Source: a bacterium MS4 (GTDB taxonomy: Bacteria; Bacillota; Clostridia; Oscillospirales; Acutalibacteraceae). Taken from it: a stretch of 64,000 nucleotides of DNA. Positions 41,514 to 51,032 of the stretch are shown piece after piece. Within the stretch, counting starts at the first letter, position 1. The number at the start of each line of letters is the position of its first letter. The stretch covers positions 62,001 through 126,000 of the forward strand of contig CCFG01000009.1 of the NCBI GenBank assembly GCA_000752215.1, written 5' to 3'. The notes beneath the pieces were generated by a model. That model worked only from the letters and a program-made list of their open reading frames with translations. It was not told the DNA's origin and searched no databases. Made by a program: the position numbers and the translations under genes.

Positions 41514-42293
41514 TTATTTCTGAATGGAAAAGAGGTTTTCCGCGTTTCCGCGTGTAACCGTTAAAAGCTCTTCTGCGGTGATTCCCCGAATTTCAGCGAT
41601 CCGCGCGGCGGTATAGGCGATCAGGGTGGAGTCGTTGCGCTTTCCGCGGAACGGGACCGGAGCCATATACGGGCAGTCCGTTTCCATCAGCATCCGTTCC
41701 AGCGGAACGGCGGCCGCCACCTCCACGGGTACGCGCGCGTTCTTGAATGTGACCGCGCCGCCCAGGCCGATATACATGCCGAGCCGGACGCACTCCATCG
41801 CCATTTCCACACTGCCGGAAAAGCAGTGCACCACGCCGGACGGCTTGTGCTTACGAAGAATCTCCATCGTGTCGCCGTGCGCGTCGCGGTCATGCACGAT
41901 GATCGGCAGATGGTGTTTTTTCGCCAGGAGAATCTGGTTTTCAAACGCCGCTTTCTGTACGTCTCTCGGCGCGTTGTCCTCAAAATGATAGTCCAGCCCG
42001 ATTTCTCCGACCGCGACGACCTTGTCCCGATGGAGCAGCTCTTCCAGCTGCTCCTGGTAGTTCTCCGGGGCATCCTTGACACACTCCGGGTGGATGCCCA
42101 CCGCGGCGTAAATATACGGATAGTCCGCCGCCAGTTGGATGGAAGTGCGGGAGGAGTCCAGCTCCGCCCCGCAGTTGATCACGTTGCAGATTCCGCGGCC
42201 GGGCAGCCCGGCGAGAACCGCATTTCGGTCGTCGTCAAAAGCCGCGTCGTCGTAATGCGCGTGGGAATCGAAAATAGGCTTCAGCATATCCAT
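41514..42293 (-). CDS. tatD: TatD-family metal-dependent DNase
   Basis: 259 residues. FDSHAHYDD (metal His11, His13), AVGIHPE, VGEIGLDYHF (Glu ligand), PIIVHDRDAHGDT, VVHCFSGS and METDCPYMAP (Asp) form the complete TatD site. Such enzymes act as DNases or tRNA/peptide-modification hydrolases. It overlaps metG by one base, a conserved gene pair in Firmicutes. Confidence 0.92.
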   Translation of the reverse strand: MDMLKPIFDSHAHYDDAAFDDDRNAVLAGLPGRGICNVINCGAELDSSRTSIQLAADYPYIYAAVGIHPECVKDAPENYQEQLEELLHRDKVVAVGEIGLDYHFEDNAPRDVQKAAFENQILLAKKHHLPIIVHDRDAHGDTMEILRKHKPSGVVHCFSGSVEMAMECVRLGMYIGLGGAVTFKNARVPVEVAAAVPLERMLMETDCPYMAPVPFRGKRNDSTLIAYTAARIAEIRGITAEELLTVTRGNAENLFSIQK

Positions 42294-44236
42294 CAGCGGA
42301 CTTTGCTCCCGGCGGGAATTCCGTCCACAAAAATAACTTTAACATCTTCTCCGGCGTCCGCCGCCAGAATCATGCCCTGGCTTTCCACGCCGCACAGCAC
42401 GGCGGGCTTCAGGTTTGCGACCAGAATGATGCTGTGTCCCGTCAGGTCCTCCGGCTGATACCATTTTGCAATGCCCGAAGCGACCGTCCTCTGGCCTTCT
42501 CCGTCGTCGATCGTCAGCTTCAACAGCTTCTTTGCGCGCTTGATCGGCTCGCACGCGATGATTTTGCCGACGCGCAGCTCGACCTTTCCGAAGTCGTCAA
42601 TGCCGATTTGGGCAATGCCCTCGATTTTCTTTTCCGCGGGGGCTTCCTGCTTTTCCTCGCCGGGGTTCGGGATCAGCTTGTTCAGCTCCTCGATTTCCTT
42701 GTCCACGTCGATACGCGGGAACAGCGTTTCCCCTTTGGAGATCACGGTATCGGAGGGCAGAAGCCCCCACTTCGCCGCCGCGTCATAGGTCAGCACGTCC
42801 GCTTTCGCACCGAGCTGCGCCTGGATTTTCGGCGCCGTTTCCGGAATGAAGGGCGTAATCAGAATCGATACGATACGCAGGCTCTCGCAGAGATTGTAAA
42901 TAACCGCTGCCAGGCGCGCGCGCTTTGTTTCGTCCCTTCCCAAAGCCCAGGGCATGGTTTCATCGATATATTTGTTGGTGCGGGCGATCAGCTTCCAGAT
43001 TTCGGTCAGCGCGTTGCTGAACTGGTAGCCGGCAATCGCGTCGTCGCATCTCTTGCGCAGGCCGAGCGCCATTTGAATCAGCTCGTCGTCAATGGGGGCG
43101 CTTTCCCGTTCGGCGGGGATTTTGCCGCCGAAGTATTTCTCCGCCATGGCGGTAGAGCGGGAGAGAAGGTTGCCCAGATCGTTCGCAAGGTCGGAATTGA
43201 TGCGGCCGATCAGCGCTTCGTTGGTGAATACGCCGTCCGCGCCGAACGGGATTTCCCGCAGGAGGAAGTAACGGATGGCGTCCACGCCGTAGCGGTCGCA
43301 CAGGACGACAGGGTCGACCACATTGCCTTTCGATTTGCTCATCTTGCTGCCGTCGCCGAACAGAAGCCAGCCGTGGCCGTAGACCTGTTTGGGCAGGGGA
43401 AGGTCGAGCGCCATCAGCATGGCGGGCCAGATGATGGTGTGGAAACGTACGATTTCCTTGCCGACAAAATGCACGTCGGCGGGCCAGTATTTTCGGTAAT
43501 CGGAATCATCGTCCGAACCGTAGCCCATTGCGGTGATATAGTTGGTCAGCGCGTCCAGCCACACATATACAACATGCTTCGGGTCGAAATCGACGGGGAT
43601 TCCCCACGTAAAGCTGGTGCGGGAGACACAGAGGTCCTCCAGTCCCTGCTTGATAAAATTAATCATTTCGTTTTTGCGGCTCTCCGGCTGAATGAAATTC
43701 GGCTGGTCCTCATAGAGCTTTAACAGCCTGTCCGCGTATTTGGACAGACGGAAAAAATAGGCTTCCTCATTGGCCCTTTTTACTTCTCTGCCGCAGTCGG
43801 GGCATTTGCCGTCCTTCAGCTGGGTTTCCGTCCAGAAGGATTCACAAGGGGTGCAGTACCAGCCCTCGTATTTTCCTTTGTAAATTTCCCCTTTGTCATG
43901 GAGAACTTTGAAGATTTTCTGTACCGCCCTGACATGATAATCGTCGGTGGTGCGGATGAACCGGTCGTTGGAAATATTCAGAAGCTTCCACAAATCCTGA
44001 AAGCCCGCGACAATTTTATCGACATATTCCTTGGGGGTTACACCCTCTTTTTCGGCGTTGATCTCAATTTTCTGGCCGTGCTCGTCCGTACCGGTCAGAA
44101 ACATCACGTCGTAGCCCTGCATTCGCTTGTAGCGCGCGATTGCGTCGCTGGCAACGGTGCAGTAGCTGTGCCCGATGTGCGCCTTACCCGAGGGATAATA
44201 GATAGGCGTCGTGATGTAAAAAGTTTTTTTGTCCAT
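42293..44236 (-). CDS. metG: Methionyl-tRNA synthetase
   Basis: 647 residues. HIGH is at 20-23 (KAHIGHSYC), a zinc knuckle near 130-150 (CTPCESFW ... CPDCG), KMSKSKGN near 297, and a C-terminal tRNA-binding OB domain from about 540 (GIDDFGKVELRVGKI). This is the Firmicutes dimeric type. It charges tRNA-Met. A promoter is visible upstream, with no T-box. The OB domain is fused here rather than separate. Confidence 0.95.
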   Translation of the reverse strand: MDKKTFYITTPIYYPSGKAHIGHSYCTVASDAIARYKRMQGYDVMFLTGTDEHGQKIEINAEKEGVTPKEYVDKIVAGFQDLWKLLNISNDRFIRTTDDYHVRAVQKIFKVLHDKGEIYKGKYEGWYCTPCESFWTETQLKDGKCPDCGREVKRANEEAYFFRLSKYADRLLKLYEDQPNFIQPESRKNEMINFIKQGLEDLCVSRTSFTWGIPVDFDPKHVVYVWLDALTNYITAMGYGSDDDSDYRKYWPADVHFVGKEIVRFHTIIWPAMLMALDLPLPKQVYGHGWLLFGDGSKMSKSKGNVVDPVVLCDRYGVDAIRYFLLREIPFGADGVFTNEALIGRINSDLANDLGNLLSRSTAMAEKYFGGKIPAERESAPIDDELIQMALGLRKRCDDAIAGYQFSNALTEIWKLIARTNKYIDETMPWALGRDETKRARLAAVIYNLCESLRIVSILITPFIPETAPKIQAQLGAKADVLTYDAAAKWGLLPSDTVISKGETLFPRIDVDKEIEELNKLIPNPGEEKQEAPAEKKIEGIAQIGIDDFGKVELRVGKIIACEPIKRAKKLLKLTIDDGEGQRTVASGIAKWYQPEDLTGHSIILVANLKPAVLCGVESQGMILAADAGEDVKVIFVDGIPAGSKVR

Positions 44237-44287
44237 TTTTCAGCCTCCAAGAGAATAGTATTCTCAAATAAAGTGATTAATTCTAAT

Positions 44288-44316
44288 ATTATACCATTAT
44301 TTTCATCAATAGTGAA
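44288..44316 (-). promoter_or_regulatory. Promoter of metG
   Basis: On the minus strand TTCACT (44311-44316), 17-base spacer, TATAAT (44288-44293), about 50 bases before the ATG. The -35 box is a 4/6 match. Confidence 0.6.
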
Positions 44317-44370
44317 TATAAAATAAAGAAACATGGCGGACTTACCCGCCGGAATCATAAATTTTGTCGA

Positions 44371-44410
44371 AAAATACCGCTCCGGAATTGACATCAATCC
44401 CGAAGCGGTA
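44371..44410 (-). terminator. Intrinsic terminator of the LCP gene
   Basis: On the minus strand TACCGCTTCGGG pairs with CCGGAGCGGTA and is followed by TTTTTCG. Confidence 0.8.
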
Positions 44411-44437
44411 CAATGAGACGGCAGAATTATGATATGA

Positions 44438-45580
44438 TTAATTTGGAGCCGTGCCGGATTCGTCGGTTCCGGCATCTTCACCGTAGAGAAAAGTCCTTAA
44501 AAGCTTACAGTTCTCCGGCAGATCGGGGTCTAGCACTTCGCCGATTCCCTTAATGGTAGGTTCGGTATAGGTGTTCAGGTTTGGAATATGCATGGTTTTC
44601 ATGGGATAGTTGGAGACGGAGCCCGCGATGGAAGCAAGATACATCAGCTCCGAATCGGTGAGGTTCGTCTTGACCAGCGGCAGAAATTCGTTCATCATGC
44701 TGTTGATTTTGATCGGGCTCATGCCTTCCAGCTTTTTGATCATCAGCTCCATGACCTCGCGCTGCCTGCCGGTACGGCCAAAGTCGCTGTCCGTCTCGCG
44801 GATTCGGGCGTAATACACGGCCAGCCGGCCGTCCAGATGATTGACCCCCGGTTTCAGGTTGCTGCCCATATTCCGGTTTTCCGCGTCGCAGAGCTTTTGA
44901 TCCATCTGAATGTCAAGACCGCCCATTTTATCGATAATGGTGGCGAAATTCTCAAAGTCAACGGAAATATACTTGTCTATATTAATTCTGAAATTGTTCT
45001 CCAGGGTCTGCATGGTAAGCGCCGCGCCGCCTTTTGTGTAGGCCGCGTTCAGCTTCTGCTTTTTCATTGTGGGAATTTCAACATACAAATCCCGCAGAAA
45101 GGAAACCAGACGAAGCGTCTTGTTTTTTGTGTCGATGGAAATCAGCATGGTGGTATCGCTTCGGCTGCTGTTCCCGTCGTCTCCCTTGTCGGTGCCGATC
45201 AGCAGAATGTTGGTGATCTGGTTGTCCGAAATAACTCCCCACGTGGGTGCGGCGCTGGGCTGTTCAATATATTTGGAAGTGTTGATTTCTTCCGACCGGT
45301 CCAGACGAGACATCAGATATTTTCCATATACGAAGACGCCCGCGCATACAATCAGAATCAGGCAGAGGAGGCCCGTGAGAAATTTCTTCAGGCCGTTTTT
45401 TTTTCTGCCGTATTTTTTGCCCCCCCGCCGTGCGGGTTGGCTAGTACTGTAAATATCGCGGTCGACATAATGGTACCGGTCGATTTCGCCGGTGTCAAAA
45501 TTTGTTCTTCTACCCGCGTTTCGCGGCCCGGAACCAACACCTTTGCGCTGCGACCGGCTGTCGCGGTTTTGTCTGTTCAT
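44438..45580 (-). CDS. LytR-CpsA-Psr (LCP) family cell-wall polymer transferase
   Basis: 380 residues. A basic cytoplasmic N terminus (RRGGKKYGRKKNGLKKF), one membrane helix at about 66-88, then an extracellular LCP domain: NILLIGTDKGDDGNSSRSDTTML (key SRSDT), VSFLRDLYVEIP, KLNAAYTKGG and ARIRETDSDFGRTGRQREV near 260. LCP enzymes attach teichoic acids or polysaccharides to peptidoglycan. It is monocistronic, and a link to the flippase at 32427 is not indicated. Confidence 0.9.
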   Translation of the reverse strand: MNRQNRDSRSQRKGVGSGPRNAGRRTNFDTGEIDRYHYVDRDIYSTSQPARRGGKKYGRKKNGLKKFLTGLLCLILIVCAGVFVYGKYLMSRLDRSEEINTSKYIEQPSAAPTWGVISDNQITNILLIGTDKGDDGNSSRSDTTMLISIDTKNKTLRLVSFLRDLYVEIPTMKKQKLNAAYTKGGAALTMQTLENNFRINIDKYISVDFENFATIIDKMGGLDIQMDQKLCDAENRNMGSNLKPGVNHLDGRLAVYYARIRETDSDFGRTGRQREVMELMIKKLEGMSPIKINSMMNEFLPLVKTNLTDSELMYLASIAGSVSNYPMKTMHIPNLNTYTEPTIKGIGEVLDPDLPENCKLLRTFLYGEDAGTDESGTAPN

Positions 45581-45660
45581 ATTTCACCTCAAAAAACGTA
45601 ATACACAAAGCAGTCTTATTCTATTGCAATTCCGCTTGCATGTCAATAGTTATGTAAACT

Positions 45661-45688
45661 AAAAAAAGAAAGCGGAAGTTCTGCTTTC
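45661..45688 (-). terminator. Probable intrinsic terminator
   Basis: On the minus strand GAAAGC(A)GAA...TTC(C)GCTTTC is followed by TTTTTTT, 50 bases beyond the 84-residue protein gene. Confidence 0.6.
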
Positions 45689-45736
45689 AGTACGCTGTTT
45701 TCAGGTGGAAAAGGGTGTTGTCAAAGAACAGGCAGA

Positions 45737-45991
45737 TTACGTAAGGCCGCCGTCGGAGAATTTCTGTCGAAGCTCTTTTAAATAATAGTCCTTGGCAGCG
45801 GCCGGTGTTTGAAAACTCAGGGGTTTCATGAAAATGTAAGAAAGACTGGTGCTCCAATCTTCGGCGGAAAAAAGGCTGGGGTCCATGTTTTCTACCACGG
45901 GCAAAATGACGGCGCTGTTTTCCGACAGCCGGATATTGGAAATATACAGATTGCATGATTCAGCAACATACTCTACCATCTTCTCACTCAT
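45737..45991 (-). CDS. Hypothetical protein divergent from XRE regulator
   Basis: 84 residues, MSEKMVEYVAESCNLYI... with a largely helical, amphipathic C terminus (AAAKDYYLKELRQKFSDGG). No family was recognised and no membrane segment or signal peptide is seen. AAGGCGGTG lies before the ATG. It is divergently paired with the XRE regulator at 46183, and the 190-base region between them has two strong dyads, so it is likely under control of that regulator. Confidence 0.6.
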   Translation of the reverse strand: MSEKMVEYVAESCNLYISNIRLSENSAVILPVVENMDPSLFSAEDWSTSLSYIFMKPLSFQTPAAAKDYYLKELRQKFSDGGLT

Positions 45992-46061
45992 TCACACACC
46001 GCCTTTCCTACTTACAAGCCGGTAACAAAAATCCTGTAATAGAATTACCATATATCATTAT

Positions 46062-46129
46062 AGTAACGTTTTGTTACTTAGTCAACATATTTACACAAGT
46101 TTCGGCAAATTTAGTAACTGTTTGTTACA
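46062..46129. promoter_or_regulatory. Paired AGTAAC operators for the XRE regulator
   Basis: AGTAAC-GTTTT-GTTACT (46062-46078) is a perfect 6-5-6 dyad, and AGTAAC-TGTTT-GTTACA (46113-46129) is the same with one mismatch. The centres are 51 bases apart, and a GGTAAC half-site occurs at 46021. They sit between the hypothetical gene (-) and the XRE gene (+), as expected for an autoregulated divergent promoter. Confidence 0.7.
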
Positions 46130-46182
46130 TAAATTGCTTGTAAATTTCCTAAACTGTATAATTTCCGTAAGGGGATGATAAA

Positions 46183-46536
46183 GTGGTTGCTCGAAGATTA
46201 AAGGAGCTTCGCACGGAACATAAACTCACTCAGAATGACATAGCAGCCCTTTTAAATATATCACGAGAAGCATATTGTATGTACGAAAATCAGAAAAGAC
46301 AATTAAACTACGAATCCCTTTGTATTCTTGCCGATTATTATCATGTGACACTGGATTATCTGTTTGGGCGGTCCGATCGGCCGGATTTGACCGGGCCGCT
46401 CGGGAGTGAGGAAAAACTGCTGCTGGAGTATTACCGGGCCATGGACCAGCGGGGACGTGAAAATGTCATAGGAATGGCCAAAGTGGAGTATCAGAGAGGG
46501 ATCAAAAGGAGAGAATTTTCCGAGCCGGTCCTATGA
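46183..46536 (+). CDS. XRE-family transcriptional regulator
   Basis: 117 residues. HTH at about 4-60: LKELRTEHKLTQNDIAALL, NISREAYCMYENQKRQ, then YHVTLDYLFGR. A C-terminal helical region (EKLLLEYYRAMDQRGRENVIGMA) is shared with many small phage-like and housekeeping repressors. The GTG start follows AAGGGGATGA. Paired operator-like dyads lie 60-120 bases upstream. Confidence 0.85.
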   Translation: MVARRLKELRTEHKLTQNDIAALLNISREAYCMYENQKRQLNYESLCILADYYHVTLDYLFGRSDRPDLTGPLGSEEKLLLEYYRAMDQRGRENVIGMAKVEYQRGIKRREFSEPVL

Positions 46537-46615
46537 TACCGTTAAAATGAAATGAACGATAAAAGGCTCGCTATGAAAATTCACAGAATGTTCACGGCTC
46601 TTTTTGTGATTTTGT

Positions 46616-46621
46616 TATAAT
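46616..46621 (+). promoter_or_regulatory. Extended -10 promoter of the 39-residue gene
   Basis: TG-T-TATAAT at 46613-46621 is an extended -10 element 37 bases before the ATG. A TTCACG 19 bases upstream is a weak -35 box. Confidence 0.5.
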
Positions 46622-46657
46622 AAACTGATAAGCCAGCAGGAAAAGGAGGAGATCGGA

Positions 46658-46777
46658 ATGCAGACCCATAAAACGCCGGGGCACCGTATCGACATGCGTA
46701 AACTGCTGATTCGAGTGGTGGCCATCCTTTGTGCGGCGGTGATTATTGGCTCCGTGTTTCTTGCTGCTTTCGGATAA
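46658..46777 (+). CDS. Small single-pass membrane protein
   Basis: 39 residues: a polar, basic start MQTHKTPGHRIDMRKLLIR and a hydrophobic helix VVAILCAAVIIGSVFLAAFG ending the protein. The ATG is seven bases after AAGGAGGA, a near-perfect ribosome binding site, and an extended -10 promoter lies upstream and a terminator downstream. This makes a real gene likely despite its size. A basic N terminus followed by one helix suggests a membrane protein with its N terminus in the cytosol. Function is unknown. Confidence 0.65.
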   Translation: MQTHKTPGHRIDMRKLLIRVVAILCAAVIIGSVFLAAFG

Positions 46778-46787
46778 CAGCTTCATA

Positions 46788-46821
46788 AAAAGGCTTCCGC
46801 CCATGGGCGGAAGCCTTTCTT
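46788..46821. terminator. Bidirectional intrinsic terminator
   Basis: AAAGGCTTCCGCCC (46789-46802) pairs perfectly with GGGCGGAAGCCTTT (46805-46818). It separates the small membrane protein gene (+) from the OppA-like gene (-). Confidence 0.9.
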
Positions 46822-46834
46822 GCTGTATGGGATA

Positions 46835-48466
46835 TTATTCTTTTCCGGCCTGGATAAAATCCACGCCCGCGCCGTAAGGGTGGAAAACGACCCCGGTCAC
46901 GCCCTTTGAGGAGGCGTAGTAGTGCTTTTCGTAGTACAGGGGATAGAATACGCCCTGTTCATTCAAATACTTTTCGGCATTTGCGAAAATCGCGGCGGAA
47001 TCCGCTCCTCCGCTTTTCTCCGCACTGTCCAGCATGGCGTCGAAAGAGGAGTCCTTCCATTTGGCGGGATTGTTCTTCTCGCTGCTTTTAAACAGGGACA
47101 GAACGGAAAGCGGGCCGTCGCTGGCCGGCTGGACAGGGCACAGTGCAACCTGATAGTCTCCCGATTGAATACGGGAAGCGAGCTGGTCTTCGGAAAGCGG
47201 CTCCATATTAAAGTAATTGTGGAACTGAACGTTCCAGGAAGCAATCATTTCATTGAGCATCAGCTTGACGTTGGCGTCGTCGGGACAGATCACGGTTACG
47301 CTTTTCAGCTCTGAAAGGGAAAGCTCGCTCAGCCCCGCGGCCAGAAGAGCCGCCGCGTTTTTGTCCTGCTTTAAAAAGTAGGAGCCGCCGCCGGCAAGGC
47401 TGCGGTAAGGCTTGCCCAGCAGGGTGGTGGACGGGGGAGTGATATCGTTTGCGGCGGACATGTTTTTCGGCAGGTGCTGCAGCACCTTTGCCCGGTCAAA
47501 AGCCTGGATGAAAGCCCGCCGGATATTTTTGCTTTTCATCAGCTCGGACTGCGTGTTGAAGCAGAGGCCCCAGGTTGTGTCCTCAAAGGAGGTAATAGTG
47601 CAGCCCTGCGCCTGTGCGGCGGTGGCCTGGCTGCCGGAAACGGCGATCGCGTCCACTGTACCGCTCTTCAGCGCGTCGACCGGGTCGGTAATCGCGTTAT
47701 CCTCGTTTTGTACGGTGAGTTTCAGATTGGACGGCAGCGGCTTTTGTTTTCCGGCATAGGTGTCGGAACGGACAAGGTTAAGGTACTGGCCGTGGGACCA
47801 TCCGTACTTGCCGTCTATTTCAAAGGGGCCGTTTCCGATCAGATATTTTATTTCCAGGCCGTAACGTCCCGAAGTGCTTTCAAAAAATTTCTGGTTACAG
47901 GGCATAAAGACGGGCGCCGCGGTGATGGAGGGAAAATCCGGATAGGAATAGTTGAGCCGTACCACCAGCGTATGGGCATCCGGGGCGGTCACCCCGAGCT
48001 GGTCGGCGGGCACCGTTCCGGCGTTTACCTCTCTGGCGTTTTGAATGCAGAACATGCGGGAACAGGTCGGCGATCCGGTCTGCGGAGAAAGCGCGCGCCG
48101 GAACGCATAGACAAAATCGTTCGCGGTGACGGGCGTCTTTTCCTTGTCCGACCATTTGGCGCTGCTGCGCAGGGTGAAGGTAAATACCGTATCGTTCTCG
48201 CTGCTGACCCATTTTTCCGCAACGCCCGGGTAAGGGCGATTATCCGCGCCAAGGCGCACCAATCCTTCAAACAGCGCTTCGACCGCCACTGTGGCGGCAC
48301 TGTCCGATGCGATCTGAGGGTCCAGCGTTTTCGGTTCGGAGTCGAGATAATAGTTGATTTTTTTATTTGCGTTTTTCGGTTCGTTTTTTCCGCATCCGGA
48401 AAAAGAAAATAATATTGTCAGGCAGAGCAGGGCTGCCGTCATTCTTTTCAGCAATCGTTCAGTCAC
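46835..48466 (-). CDS. Oligopeptide-type ABC substrate-binding lipoprotein (OppA-like)
   Basis: 543 residues. Lipobox LFSFSGCGK with Cys25, then the family 5 binding protein pattern: YYLDSEPKTLDPQIASD, LFEGLVRLG, VTANDFVYAFRRALSP and LLGNGPFEI-like IGNGPFEIDG. Such proteins bind peptides for uptake or signalling. There are no permease or ATPase genes beside it, so it is an orphan binding protein that uses a transporter elsewhere. It is monocistronic, and the bidirectional terminator at 46788 lies just beyond its stop. Confidence 0.9.
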   Translation of the reverse strand: MTERLLKRMTAALLCLTILFSFSGCGKNEPKNANKKINYYLDSEPKTLDPQIASDSAATVAVEALFEGLVRLGADNRPYPGVAEKWVSSENDTVFTFTLRSSAKWSDKEKTPVTANDFVYAFRRALSPQTGSPTCSRMFCIQNAREVNAGTVPADQLGVTAPDAHTLVVRLNYSYPDFPSITAAPVFMPCNQKFFESTSGRYGLEIKYLIGNGPFEIDGKYGWSHGQYLNLVRSDTYAGKQKPLPSNLKLTVQNEDNAITDPVDALKSGTVDAIAVSGSQATAAQAQGCTITSFEDTTWGLCFNTQSELMKSKNIRRAFIQAFDRAKVLQHLPKNMSAANDITPPSTTLLGKPYRSLAGGGSYFLKQDKNAAALLAAGLSELSLSELKSVTVICPDDANVKLMLNEMIASWNVQFHNYFNMEPLSEDQLASRIQSGDYQVALCPVQPASDGPLSVLSLFKSSEKNNPAKWKDSSFDAMLDSAEKSGGADSAAIFANAEKYLNEQGVFYPLYYEKHYYASSKGVTGVVFHPYGAGVDFIQAGKE

Positions 48467-48581
48467 CCCTTGGTTTACGGGATTCCATTATTTTATCATC
48501 TTTTCCGTGCTATTGCAACGAGGTTAACATAATTGTTATCTTTTTCTGCACGGAGGGGATTCATACGGTCGAATAAGCACA

Positions 48582-48614
48582 AAAAAGCTCCTTCCCATAA
48601 GGGAAAGAGCTTTT
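48582..48614 (-). terminator. Intrinsic terminator of the glycolytic operon
   Basis: AAAAGCTC...GAGCTTTT with TTCCC/GGGAA inside forms a hairpin; on the minus strand it runs into GCTTTTTTGTG, 13 bases beyond the gpmI stop. Confidence 0.8.
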
Positions 48615-48626
48615 GTCATTTCAAAA

Positions 48627-50138
48627 TTATTCGATGATGCTGACGCCGTCCATTTCCGGCGGCTGGGGAAGATCCAGAATTTTGAGCATGGTCGGGGAAA
48701 TGTCCGCCAGCCTTCCGCCGGAGCGAAGCTTGCACGGATAGCCGACCACACAGAACGGGACAGGATTTGTCGTATGCGCGGTGAAGGGCGAACCGTCTTC
48801 TTCGTACATTTTGTCCGCGTTGCCGTGGTCTGCCGTAATCAGAGCGACGCCGCCCATCTCGGAAATGGCGTGGACCACTCTGCCTACGCAGGCGTCGACC
48901 GCTTCCACGGCGGCCTTGGCGGCACTGAAAATGCCGGTGTGACCCACCATGTCGCAGTTGGCAAAATTCAGGATAATGACATCGTATTTTCCGCTTTTGA
49001 TGCGTTCCACCAAAGCGTCCGTGACCTCATACGCGCTCATTTCGGGCTGCAGGTCGTAGGTAGCAACCTTGGGGGAGTGGATCAGGACACGGTCTTCACC
49101 CGGGTACTGTTTTTCCACACCACCGTTGAAAAAGAAGGTGACGTGGGCGTATTTTTCCGTTTCGGCGATCCGCAGCTGGGTCATGCCCTTGTCGGAAATA
49201 TATTCTCCGAAGGTGTTTTTCAGCGACTGGGGCTTAAAGGCGACCAGAACGTTGGGCATGGTAGCGTCATACTGCGTCATGCAGACGTAGGTGAGGGGGA
49301 AGAACCCGTTTTTGCGCTCAAAGCCCTGAAAGTCCGGATCAACGAAGGTGCGCGTGATTTCGCGGGCACGGTCGGGCCGGAAATTGAAGAAAATAACGGA
49401 ATCGTTCGCTTTGAGAGCGGCGCCTTTTACGCAGACGGTGGGAACGACGAATTCGTCGGTTACTTTTTTCTGATAGGAATCCTCAACAGCCTGAACCGGG
49501 TCGTCACACTGGATTCCCTCGCCGTACACCATGGCGGCGTATGCTTTTTCCACGCGCTCCCAGCGGTTGTCACGGTCCATCGCATAGTAGCGGCCCATCA
49601 CGGTGGCGATTTCACCCACGCCGATTTCCTTCAGCTTTTCGGCACATTCGGCGACATAGCCCTTTCCGGAATCCGGGGGAACGTCGCGGCCGTCCAGCAG
49701 GGCATGAACGTAGACCTTTTTGCAGCCGCGTTTTTTGGCCAGCTCGACCAGCGCGTAAAGGTGCCGGTTGTGACTGTGCACGCCGCCCGCGGAAAGCAGG
49801 CCGATCAGGTGCAGGGCGCCGCCGTTTTTCGCCGCGTTGTCCGCGGCGGCAAGAAAGGCGGGATTTTCAAAAAAATCGCCGTCCTGAATGGATTTTGTAA
49901 TCCTTGTCAGCTCCTGATAAACAATGCGGCCCGCTCCGATGTTGGTATGGCCGACCTCGGAGTTTCCCATCTGGCCGTCCGGAAGACCGACGTCAAGGCC
50001 GGAGGCACCGATCTGCGTAATTGGGTTATTTGCAAAGAGACGGTCTATGTTGGGGGTGTGCGCCGCCTTGATCGCGTTGCCGCTCTCTCCGGCAATTCCA
50101 AAACCGTCGAGTATCATCAGTATTAAAGGTTTTTTCAT
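48627..50138 (-). CDS. gpmI: 2,3-bisphosphoglycerate-independent phosphoglycerate mutase
   Basis: 503 residues. Metal ligand Asp11 in LMILDGFG and the phosphoserine nucleophile Ser60 in [27 protein letters not shown] and [11 protein letters not shown] are the other metal motifs. It interconverts 3- and 2-phosphoglycerate with manganese. I use the ATG at 50138; a TTG at 50150 is an alternative. It is the last gene of pgk-tpiA-gpmI. Confidence 0.95.
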   Translation of the reverse strand: MKKPLILMILDGFGIAGESGNAIKAAHTPNIDRLFANNPITQIGASGLDVGLPDGQMGNSEVGHTNIGAGRIVYQELTRITKSIQDGDFFENPAFLAAADNAAKNGGALHLIGLLSAGGVHSHNRHLYALVELAKKRGCKKVYVHALLDGRDVPPDSGKGYVAECAEKLKEIGVGEIATVMGRYYAMDRDNRWERVEKAYAAMVYGEGIQCDDPVQAVEDSYQKKVTDEFVVPTVCVKGAALKANDSVIFFNFRPDRAREITRTFVDPDFQGFERKNGFFPLTYVCMTQYDATMPNVLVAFKPQSLKNTFGEYISDKGMTQLRIAETEKYAHVTFFFNGGVEKQYPGEDRVLIHSPKVATYDLQPEMSAYEVTDALVERIKSGKYDVIILNFANCDMVGHTGIFSAAKAAVEAVDACVGRVVHAISEMGGVALITADHGNADKMYEEDGSPFTAHTTNPVPFCVVGYPCKLRSGGRLADISPTMLKILDLPQPPEMDGVSIIE

Positions 50139-50169
50139 GTTTTTGACCAACCTGCCTTTCGGAGTATTT

Positions 50170-50937
50170 TTACCTGCTTGCAGCCTTTACGATCTCCGCA
50201 AAGTCGGCCGGCTTTAAGGAAGCGCCGCCGATCAGGCCGCCGTCCACATCGGGCTGGTCGAGCAGCTCCGCAGCATTTTTGGCGTTCATGGAACCGCCGT
50301 ACTGAATGGTGATCGCGTCGGCGCTCGCCGTGCCGTACAGCTTCGCGACGGTTGCGCGGATGACGGCGCAGACTTCGTTGGCCTGCGCTGCGGTCGCCGT
50401 TTTGCCGGTGCCGATGGCCCAGATCGGCTCATACGCGATAATGATCTTTTTCAGCTCGTCCTTGCTGACGCCGCCGAGAGCGATCTTGGTCTGCATGGCG
50501 ACCAGCTCGTCGGTAATGCCCTGCTCGCGCTGTTCCAGATATTCGCCCACGCACAGGATGACGGAAAGGCCGCTGTCCAGCGCCGCGCGGACACGCTTGT
50601 TTACGGTGACGTCTGTTTCACCGAAATAGGTCCTGCGCTCGCTGTGGCCGATAATGACGTACTGCACTCCCGTGGAAACCAGCATGTCCGCGGAAATTTC
50701 CCCGGTGAAGGCGCCGCTCTTTTCCCAGTGGCAGTTCTGCGCGCCGATGCCGATGTTGGAGCCCTTCGCGGCTTCCAGCGCGGCGGAAAGGTCAATATAG
50801 GGCACGCACGCGATCACGCCGCAGTCCGCGTCTTTTACCAGGGGTTTGATCTCATTGATCAGTTCGGTTGCCTCGGCAGGAGTCTTATTCATTTTCCAGT
50901 TGCCGGCGATGACTGCTTTTCTCAGCTTTTTGTTCAT
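50170..50937 (-). CDS. tpiA: Triosephosphate isomerase
   Basis: 255 residues. Substrate-binding Asn13 and Lys15 in AGNWKMNK, catalytic His98 in IIGHSERR and Glu170 in [11 protein letters not shown] are all present. It interconverts dihydroxyacetone phosphate and glyceraldehyde 3-phosphate. AAAGGAGATATGC precedes its ATG. It lies between pgk (95 bases upstream) and gpmI. Confidence 0.96.
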   Translation of the reverse strand: MNKKLRKAVIAGNWKMNKTPAEATELINEIKPLVKDADCGVIACVPYIDLSAALEAAKGSNIGIGAQNCHWEKSGAFTGEISADMLVSTGVQYVIIGHSERRTYFGETDVTVNKRVRAALDSGLSVILCVGEYLEQREQGITDELVAMQTKIALGGVSKDELKKIIIAYEPIWAIGTGKTATAAQANEVCAVIRATVAKLYGTASADAITIQYGGSMNAKNAAELLDQPDVDGGLIGGASLKPADFAEIVKAASR

Positions 50938-50976
50938 AAAGCATATCTCCTTTAAAATTCTTTCCTGTTTTGTTAT

Positions 50977-51030
50977 AAATGCGGCAGACAGGCTGCCGCA
51001 TTTTCACGTACAAGCAAACGCTTGTTTTTT
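50977..51030. repeat. Intercistronic hairpins between pgk and tpiA
   Basis: AAATGCGGCAG (50977-50987) pairs with CTGCCGCATTT (50993-51003). Next to it ACAAGC-AAAC-GCTTGT (51010-51025) is followed by TTTTT on the plus strand. Neither has a T run in the sense direction of the operon, so they may stabilise or process the mRNA; the second could stop antisense transcription. Confidence 0.5.
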
Positions 51031-51032
51031 AT

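Noticed and set aside
44237-44437. T-box or SAM riboswitch upstream of metG
   Set aside because: The leader is only about 45 bases from a plausible promoter and has no T-box consensus, specifier stem or SAM-I core.
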